DNA of 46,230 nucleotides from assembly GCA_038874435.1 (NCBI GenBank), contig JAVZCK010000016.1:1-46230 (forward strand), in the 5' to 3' direction. Below the pieces are notes generated by a model, which searched no databases, was not told the DNA's origin, and saw nothing but the letters and a program-made list of their open reading frames with translations. The first letter of the stretch is position 1. The number at the start of each line of letters is the position of its first letter. Below are positions 40,934-46,230 of this stretch, in pieces. Position numbers and translations under genes: made by a program. The stretch comes from Thermoplasmata archaeon (GTDB lineage: Archaea; Thermoplasmatota; Thermoplasmata; Lutacidiplasmatales; SKW197).

Positions 40934-43153
40934 TTACTGACATTTTGAATATCCACAGTTCTTGCACTGGACACAGCCCTCTGCATAAATCAGAGAATTA
41001 CCACAATCAGGACAGATACCAACCACATTACCTGACTCTAAGTAATCATCAAGTCTCGGCGCGACTTTTGCAAGTGTGAATTCTAACTTTTTCGGCTCTT
41101 TTCCAAACTTGATGTATTCCTCAAGTGCATGGGCAATTCCATCAGCACAGGAAAGCACCACAGCACCGTCTTTACCCATTTTCGGAGATGGACATCTTAT
41201 CCCCTTCAGTTGTTTGATTATTGAATCAATGTCAAGTCCAGCTCTCAGACCAATTGAAATCAACCTTGAGATTCCCTCAATCTGAGACATCGCACAACCG
41301 CCTGACTTTCCCATTGTGGCAAACACTTCACATAGCCCCTGCTCATCCTCATTTATCGTCACATAGAGATAACCACATCCAGTTTCCACTCTTATTGTTT
41401 TTCCAGTGGTCGCAATTGGTCTTGGCCTCGGCACAATCTTCCGCTCTTTCTTCACGCTCAGCACCTGGACTTCCCTGCTTCTGTTTCTATAGACCGTAAT
41501 TCCCTTGCACTTTAATTCATACGCTAGCATGAATGCTTTTTCCACATCTTCCACCTTTGCATTCTCTGGTAGATTTATGGTCTTGCTGACTGCATTATCA
41601 ACAAATTTCTGGAACTCTGCTTGCATTCTCACATGCCACTCCGGAGCAATCTCAAGAGCAGTTACGAAAACCCTCTTTAAATTCTCTAGAATGTTGAGTT
41701 TTCCTGCGGTTCCGTCAGAAACAACAAGTTTAATCGTCTCTTCGTTCCAGTAACCTTCCTCTTTCATCACATCCTCAAATGATTTCGCTACTTCGTGAAA
41801 GTCCGTGTCTTCCAGCACTGTTTTGGTATAGGCAAGTGCAAACAAGGGTTCAATTCCAGAGGAACAACCAGCAATCATACTCAATGTGCCAGTGGGTGCA
41901 ATTGTCGTGACAGCAGCATTTCTCATGAACTTGTATCTCTTTGCCCAGATGCTTTTTTCGAAATTCGGGAAATTGCCCTTCTCTTTTCCAAGTGCCTCAG
42001 AGGTCTTTCTTCCGATTTCAGCAATAAAGCTCATCACCTGATTTGCAAGTTTCAGCGCTTCGTCAGAATCATATGGGATTCTAAGATAAATGAGCATGTC
42101 TGCAAATCCCATCACACCCAGCCCTATCTTCCTGTTTGCCTTCGTCATCTTTTCAATTTCTGGTAGTGGATAACGGTTCACATCAATCACATCATCAAGA
42201 AAACGCACGGCATTTTTCACACAATGCTCTAACCTTTCCCAGTCAACCTCATAGCCCTTGTTTGTCTTTCTCAGCATTTTCGCAAGGTTGATTGAGCCCA
42301 GATTACAGGATTCGTAAGGCAGAAGAGGTTGTTCCCCACACGGATTTGTCGCTTCAATTTTCCCTATCTCTGGCGTCGGATTATGCCTGTTAATCTCGTC
42401 GATGAAAATGAGACCGGGCTCTCCAGACCTCCATGCATTTTCTGCAATTTTTCTGAACAAATCTCTTGCCTTTATTTTTTTCACAATTGCATTGTTTCTT
42501 GGATTCAGTAACGCAAATTCTTTATCTGCTTTCACCGCTTCCATAAACTCATCTGTTACAGCAACTGAGATGTTGAAGTTAGCAAGCTTTCCTTCCTGAA
42601 GTTTTGCATCCACAAATTCCTCAATGTCCGGATGTGAGACATGAAGCACACCCATGTTAGCCCCTCTCCTCGTACCTCCCTGCTTTATTGCTTCGGTTGC
42701 TGCATTATACACTTCCATAAATGAAACAGGCCCGCTGGAAACCCCTGAGGTAGATTTCACAACATCTTTGGAAGGTCTAAGACGAGAAAAAGAGAATCCA
42801 GTCCCACCACCACTTTTATGAATCAATGCGGCATGCTTCAATGTTTCAAAGATTGACTGGATTGAATCATCCACTGGTAGTACAAAGCATGCAGAGAGCT
42901 GTCCCAATTCTCTGCCTGCGTTCATCAGAGTTGGACTGTTGGGCAGAAATTCAAGTTCTACCATCATTCTGTAAAATTCTTCTTCCAGTTCCCTTATTTC
43001 TGCATCACTCATCCCATAGTTTCTCTCTGCACTAGCAATGGCTTTTGCAACCCTCCTGAATAGTTGCTCGGGTGTCTCTGTGATTTGTCCATTTTCATCT
43101 TTAGCCAGATATCGTTTCTCAAGTACAGAAATTGCAGTGGGAGTTAACTTCAT
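40934..43153 (-). CDS. nrdJ: Adenosylcobalamin-dependent (class II) ribonucleotide reductase
   Basis: A 739-residue class II reductase. SACFVLPVDDSIQSIFETL, HKSGGGTGFSFSRLRP, the thiyl-radical region NPCGEQPLLPYESCNLGS and TTIAPTGTLSMIAGCSSGIEP are all present. After the core come the family's C-terminal thin region with conserved Cys (GKSGGCAMSQIEGISRL) and a final zinc ribbon (ICPDCGNSL, CVQCKNCGYSKC). It makes deoxyribonucleotides with B12 and needs no oxygen. ATG 43153 with GAGGGG just upstream is preferred over an in-frame TTG at 43165. No intein is seen. Confidence 0.96.
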   Translation of the reverse strand: MKLTPTAISVLEKRYLAKDENGQITETPEQLFRRVAKAIASAERNYGMSDAEIRELEEEFYRMMVELEFLPNSPTLMNAGRELGQLSACFVLPVDDSIQSIFETLKHAALIHKSGGGTGFSFSRLRPSKDVVKSTSGVSSGPVSFMEVYNAATEAIKQGGTRRGANMGVLHVSHPDIEEFVDAKLQEGKLANFNISVAVTDEFMEAVKADKEFALLNPRNNAIVKKIKARDLFRKIAENAWRSGEPGLIFIDEINRHNPTPEIGKIEATNPCGEQPLLPYESCNLGSINLAKMLRKTNKGYEVDWERLEHCVKNAVRFLDDVIDVNRYPLPEIEKMTKANRKIGLGVMGFADMLIYLRIPYDSDEALKLANQVMSFIAEIGRKTSEALGKEKGNFPNFEKSIWAKRYKFMRNAAVTTIAPTGTLSMIAGCSSGIEPLFALAYTKTVLEDTDFHEVAKSFEDVMKEEGYWNEETIKLVVSDGTAGKLNILENLKRVFVTALEIAPEWHVRMQAEFQKFVDNAVSKTINLPENAKVEDVEKAFMLAYELKCKGITVYRNRSREVQVLSVKKERKIVPRPRPIATTGKTIRVETGCGYLYVTINEDEQGLCEVFATMGKSGGCAMSQIEGISRLISIGLRAGLDIDSIIKQLKGIRCPSPKMGKDGAVVLSCADGIAHALEEYIKFGKEPKKLEFTLAKVAPRLDDYLESGNVVGICPDCGNSLIYAEGCVQCKNCGYSKCQ

Positions 43154-43217
43154 TTTTCCCCTCAATTCGGCACAAACAAAGGGGTGTAAAGAGATTTTCG
43201 TTTCTCATGCTTATCGC

Positions 43218-45971
43218 TCATTCTAGATTTTTCAGTACCTTATTGGCTCTCTCAATCCATGTTGTGTTCCCAATTTTCTCAAAAAACGCAACTGCCTTTC
43301 TTAACAAATCCTTATTTCGCTCAATCTTTCCAAGCTCAAACAAGGCCATGTAATACTCAATGTCCTGCAATTTAATTTTTTCATACATTTCTATTGCACT
43401 TCTTAGAAACTTCTTGCTTTCCTCGGTTCTTCCCTCTGCTCCCAAAAGTTTTCCCTCCACAAAATTGGAGTAGGCAATCAATCTTTTATCAGAAAGCTCT
43501 CCAAGATGTTTCTTTCCCTCTTTCAGATGTTCTCTTGCAAGCCCAATCTCGGATTTATCTATGTATGTGTCACAAATATACAAACATTCCGTGGCAATCA
43601 TGTCCTCATTCCGAATTTGTCTATATAATTTAAGAGATTCTTGAAAATACTTCAATGCCAGGTCATACTCCTCTTTCTCCTTGTAAATTATAGCGATTTC
43701 AGAGTATGTTCTAGCGATACCCATAACATCACCTATTTTTTTTGAAATGGCAAGGCTTTTTTCAAGGTAGTCCATCGCTTTTTTATAGTCCCCGCTCCTT
43801 CCATAAATTGTACCTATGTTTGTGGATATCAAAGCAATGCCCCACAGATCTCCAACATTCTCGCAAATTGCAAGGCCTTTTTCATAATACTCCAAGCTAA
43901 CCAAATAATTTCCCATACTCGAGTGTATTAGCCCTATGTTGTTGTAGAAAATGCCAAGACCATAAGTATCTCCAATCTTCTTGCAAATAGCAAGACCTTT
44001 TTCATAGTAGTCAACGGCTTTTTCATAATCTCCTGCATTGTAGTAGCTTAACCCAATGTTGTTGTATGAGATTGAAATACCCCAGACATCACCAATCTTT
44101 TCGCAAATGGCAAGGCTTTTTTCATAGTAATTAAATGCCCTCTTGTAATCTCCTTTTGCATCGTATATCAGTCCTATGTTGTTGTAGCACATTGCCATGC
44201 CCCGCAAATCACCTATTTTTTCACGAATTGCTAGAGATTTTTGATACTGTTCAAGAGATTTTTCATAATCCCCTAAACACCAGAGACAAAGTCCAATTTT
44301 GTTGAGTGCATTTCCAACATCTTTTTCTGCTTTTATTTTCTCAAACACTTGCAGAGCCCTGTTCTGCCACTCTATCCCCTTTAAATATTCCCCTTTTCGC
44401 TCATAAACAACCCCTCTCACGCTCCAGGCCCTAGCAAGCTCTAATTCCTCCTCTGGAAGTCCGATGAGAAACTCTTCTGCTTTTTCGCACTCTCCTAACG
44501 CGTCATCGTAATCACCTTTGTAAATGAAAATTTCCGCTTTCTTTCTATGGCTCTTTCCTGCTTCAACTGGATTGCTTATAGCGGTGCAGCTGATTCTCTT
44601 GTCAAGAATTCCCAGTGCTTCCTCATATCGCCCATCCAAATCCAGCACCTCAGCAAGTTCCCACATCACTCCAATCTTCTGTTTAAGTTCCTCTGGTGTT
44701 TCACCCAGAACCTCCAGAGCACCTTTAAAATGTTCAATAGCTTCAGCATTCGCAAATCTCCTTGCGGCACTCCGCCCCGCTCTCAATGCATACTCTAAAA
44801 ATTTGGTTTTGTCCCCACTTTCCTTGTAATGCCAAGCTAGTGAACTCCAGAACTGTTCATCACTTCCATGAAATTGCTCAATTACCTCTGCCGCCCTCTG
44901 ATGCATCAATTTTCTTCGCATGCCGATTATATCACTGTATAAAACCTCACATGTAGTATTACTCACAAATTTATAACCTTCCTCAAATTCTTCCGTCGAC
45001 ATCAGAAAATTCTGGGATATAAGTTCATCCAGGGCATCAAGTAATTCTTCCTCATTTAACCCAACAAGCTCTTTCAACACAGCATACTCAAACACTCTGC
45101 CAAGGACTGAAGCTGTAGCAAGTACTTTCTTTGTTTTTTCTGAGAGGGTAGACACACGAAATCTCACAATGTCTTTGACATTTTTTGGAAGTGACATTTT
45201 TTTAATTGCTTCAAGATCTTTCAACCCTGCGTTCTGGATTGCAGATAAGAACTCAATTATGAATAACGGATTCCCAGATGTTCTTTCATAAACATATTTT
45301 ACGAATTCTTTCGAATCTGGGAATCCCATTTGAGCAACAAACAACTGAACTTCTCTTTCATTAAAGTTCTCAATTTTAAGCATAGTACACAACCGTTCAA
45401 TATTCAGGTTTCTGATTGTCTCCGCAAATGTAGATGTAGAGCGGGCGAACTCCTCAACAAAAGTAGCCACTAAAATAATGCTTTCATTAAAGACATTTCT
45501 TGCCATATAATGGAAAAATGCAAGTGTTGCAGAATCCGCGAGATGCATGTCATCAATCACAAAAATTACGGGTTTCTGTTTTGAAATGCCTGTGAACTGA
45601 TAATGCAGATGTTCCAGCATTCTAGTTCGTTCTTTTACAATCTCCTTTGGATTTGATCTCTCGATTTCTAAACTCTGAAAACCTGCAAGTCCTATTGGTA
45701 CATACATCTCAGGATGCTCACAAACCTTCTTCGCATAATTTTGAAGCGCCATAGTTACAGGAAGAAATGCTGGCTGGTTATTTCCAACACAAATTGAAGA
45801 AAGAACAACAAAACCTTCTCTCTGACACATCTCCATAAATTCCTCTGCGAGCCTTGTTTTACCGATACCAATATCTCCTGTGATAAGAACTGTAGCACCC
45901 CTACCATTTTTTGTATTATCCATTATCTTTTTTATAATGGCAAGTTCCCGTTCTCTGTCAACCAGATTCAT
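43218..45971 (-). CDS. AAA/STAND-type ATPase with long TPR array
   Basis: A 917-residue protein related in layout to the one at 14674-17712 but without the insert between its Walker motifs. Walker A is GDIGIGKTRLAEEF near residue 30, Walker B VIFVIDDMHLADSA near 138, a winged-helix-like region lies at ~260-350, then at least twelve TPR units to the C terminus. The central six are nearly uniform (for example YNNIGLIYDAKGDYKRAFNY, YEKSLAICEKIGD). It has no DNA-binding or membrane segment, so it is probably a cytoplasmic signal or scaffold ATPase of the MalT/NB-ARC-like class. ATG 45971 fits a TATA box at 46009-46018; the longer frame would need TTG at 46001. Confidence 0.87.
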   Translation of the reverse strand: MNLVDRERELAIIKKIMDNTKNGRGATVLITGDIGIGKTRLAEEFMEMCQREGFVVLSSICVGNNQPAFLPVTMALQNYAKKVCEHPEMYVPIGLAGFQSLEIERSNPKEIVKERTRMLEHLHYQFTGISKQKPVIFVIDDMHLADSATLAFFHYMARNVFNESIILVATFVEEFARSTSTFAETIRNLNIERLCTMLKIENFNEREVQLFVAQMGFPDSKEFVKYVYERTSGNPLFIIEFLSAIQNAGLKDLEAIKKMSLPKNVKDIVRFRVSTLSEKTKKVLATASVLGRVFEYAVLKELVGLNEEELLDALDELISQNFLMSTEEFEEGYKFVSNTTCEVLYSDIIGMRRKLMHQRAAEVIEQFHGSDEQFWSSLAWHYKESGDKTKFLEYALRAGRSAARRFANAEAIEHFKGALEVLGETPEELKQKIGVMWELAEVLDLDGRYEEALGILDKRISCTAISNPVEAGKSHRKKAEIFIYKGDYDDALGECEKAEEFLIGLPEEELELARAWSVRGVVYERKGEYLKGIEWQNRALQVFEKIKAEKDVGNALNKIGLCLWCLGDYEKSLEQYQKSLAIREKIGDLRGMAMCYNNIGLIYDAKGDYKRAFNYYEKSLAICEKIGDVWGISISYNNIGLSYYNAGDYEKAVDYYEKGLAICKKIGDTYGLGIFYNNIGLIHSSMGNYLVSLEYYEKGLAICENVGDLWGIALISTNIGTIYGRSGDYKKAMDYLEKSLAISKKIGDVMGIARTYSEIAIIYKEKEEYDLALKYFQESLKLYRQIRNEDMIATECLYICDTYIDKSEIGLAREHLKEGKKHLGELSDKRLIAYSNFVEGKLLGAEGRTEESKKFLRSAIEMYEKIKLQDIEYYMALFELGKIERNKDLLRKAVAFFEKIGNTTWIERANKVLKNLE
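43690..44290 (-). repeat. 120-nt tandem repeats encoding TPR units
   Basis: About five imperfect 120-nt direct repeats encode 40-residue TPR units with the shared core YNNIGL...GDYEKA...YYEKSLAICEKIGD. The uniformity suggests recent expansion of this segment relative to the more divergent outer repeats. Confidence 0.7.
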
Positions 45972-46008
45972 AGTAAACCTGTGGTCAAAAGGACTGAACA
46001 AACACGGA

Positions 46009-46018
46009 TATTTAAGTA
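46009..46018 (-). promoter_or_regulatory. Putative TATA box of the AAA/TPR gene
   Basis: Minus strand ACTTAAATAT, centred about 42 nt before ATG 45971. It sits upstream of, and so argues against, the longer TTG-started form only weakly; the spacing is acceptable for a short leader. Confidence 0.4.
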
Positions 46019-46147
46019 TTGTTTGGGCTAATAGAATGTTTGCTTTCTACACATCATACGTGCACATTGTTGGAGATAAGCATTCACGAATGAAGTCAAT
46101 GACAGGGTCATAAAGAATAGCCATTACAAATCTTTATTTGGGAGAGG

Positions 46148-46230
46148 CATATAAAAACCTCCTTGGGTAGAAAGGAAGCATTCGCGGTGTGTCCCATTTG
46201 GAGCAAGATGGGACACCCTCTCTTTTCTAA
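46148..46230 (+). ncRNA. Possible start of a structured RNA (cut by window end)
   Basis: A TATA-like CATATAAAAA (46149-46158) is followed about 30 nt later by a strong stem: GTGTCCCAT (46189-46197) pairs with ATGGGACAC (46208-46216) around a 10-nt loop, then a pyrimidine-rich TCTCTTTTCT. It could be a small RNA, the leader of the next gene or a terminator. I cannot assign a family, and the window ends here. Confidence 0.3.

Noticed and set aside
43690-44290. CRISPR or satellite array
   Set aside because: The 120-nt period equals three 40-residue TPR units' codons per unit length, the frame is open throughout, and the variation is at protein-neutral or TPR-variable positions.

Overview
The window reads as archaeal chromosome. 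Reasons: A/T-rich TATA-type boxes about 25-35 nt before starts, several leaderless-looking genes, two tRNA genes with short introns just 3' of the anticodon, an archaeal-type LeuRS, type II (archaeal) GAPDH, MBF1, Elp3 without other Elongator subunits, a tungsten-type aldehyde:ferredoxin oxidoreductase and a B12-dependent ribonucleotide reductase. The mix of DUF835, large AAA/TPR regulators, an orphan winged-helix domain, HutH and a Ras-like GTPase resembles the Thermoplasmata (Thermoplasmatota) side of the Euryarchaeota. That placement is an inference from gene content, not a phylogeny.

Layout. 1-1.5 kb: tRNA-Tyr, a Nudix protein and a small membrane protein. 1.5-5.3 kb (minus): B12-binding radical SAM protein, purH and an acyl-CoA-dehydratase-activase-like ATPase. 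5.5-7.1 kb: an orphan winged-helix protein and a regulator with an internal duplication. 7.3-11.8 kb (plus): deoC, aldehyde:ferredoxin oxidoreductase and a divergent PEPCK-like protein, a probable catabolic operon facing the regulator. 11.85-13.7 kb: MBF1 and GAPDH converge on a mosaic of hairpin repeats. 13.8-17.7 kb: Ras-like GTPase, small helical protein and AAA/TPR protein with an inserted sensor-like domain. 17.7-21.2 kb (minus): a giant DUF835/zinc ribbon/transmembrane/beta-helix surface protein. 21.3-26.5 kb (minus): DUF2148 ferredoxin-like protein, leuS and an exported beta-propeller protein. 26.7-30 kb (plus): hutH, then tRNA-Arg with elp3. 30-39.4 kb (minus): a defence-type operon. 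39.4-46 kb (minus): zinc-ribbon membrane protein, a second copy of the hairpin mosaic, nrdJ and a second AAA/TPR protein.

The most striking locus is 29984-39357: SNF2-family helicase with a DUF3883/nuclease-like tail, a DUF1156 DNA methylase, and a DUF499 ATPase. This is the gene set of helicase-methylase-ATPase (Hma-type) defence islands. Here the methylase is cut into two polypeptides: the N half carries the SAM-binding motif and the C half carries the catalytic DPPY motif. A complete MntA-HepT (nucleotidyltransferase-HEPN) toxin-antitoxin pair sits exactly between the halves. The joints overlap by 4, 8 and 4 nt, so the whole chain can be translationally coupled. A degenerate 12-residue segment is repeated on both sides of the cassette, as if the TA pair had been inserted into, and domesticated within, one ancestral methylase gene.

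Other themes are a possible GTPase-controlled AAA/TPR switch, a deoxyribose-to-acetate catabolic operon, and a family of intergenic elements built from reusable hairpin modules (an 89-nt module differs at only three positions between copies 28 kb apart).
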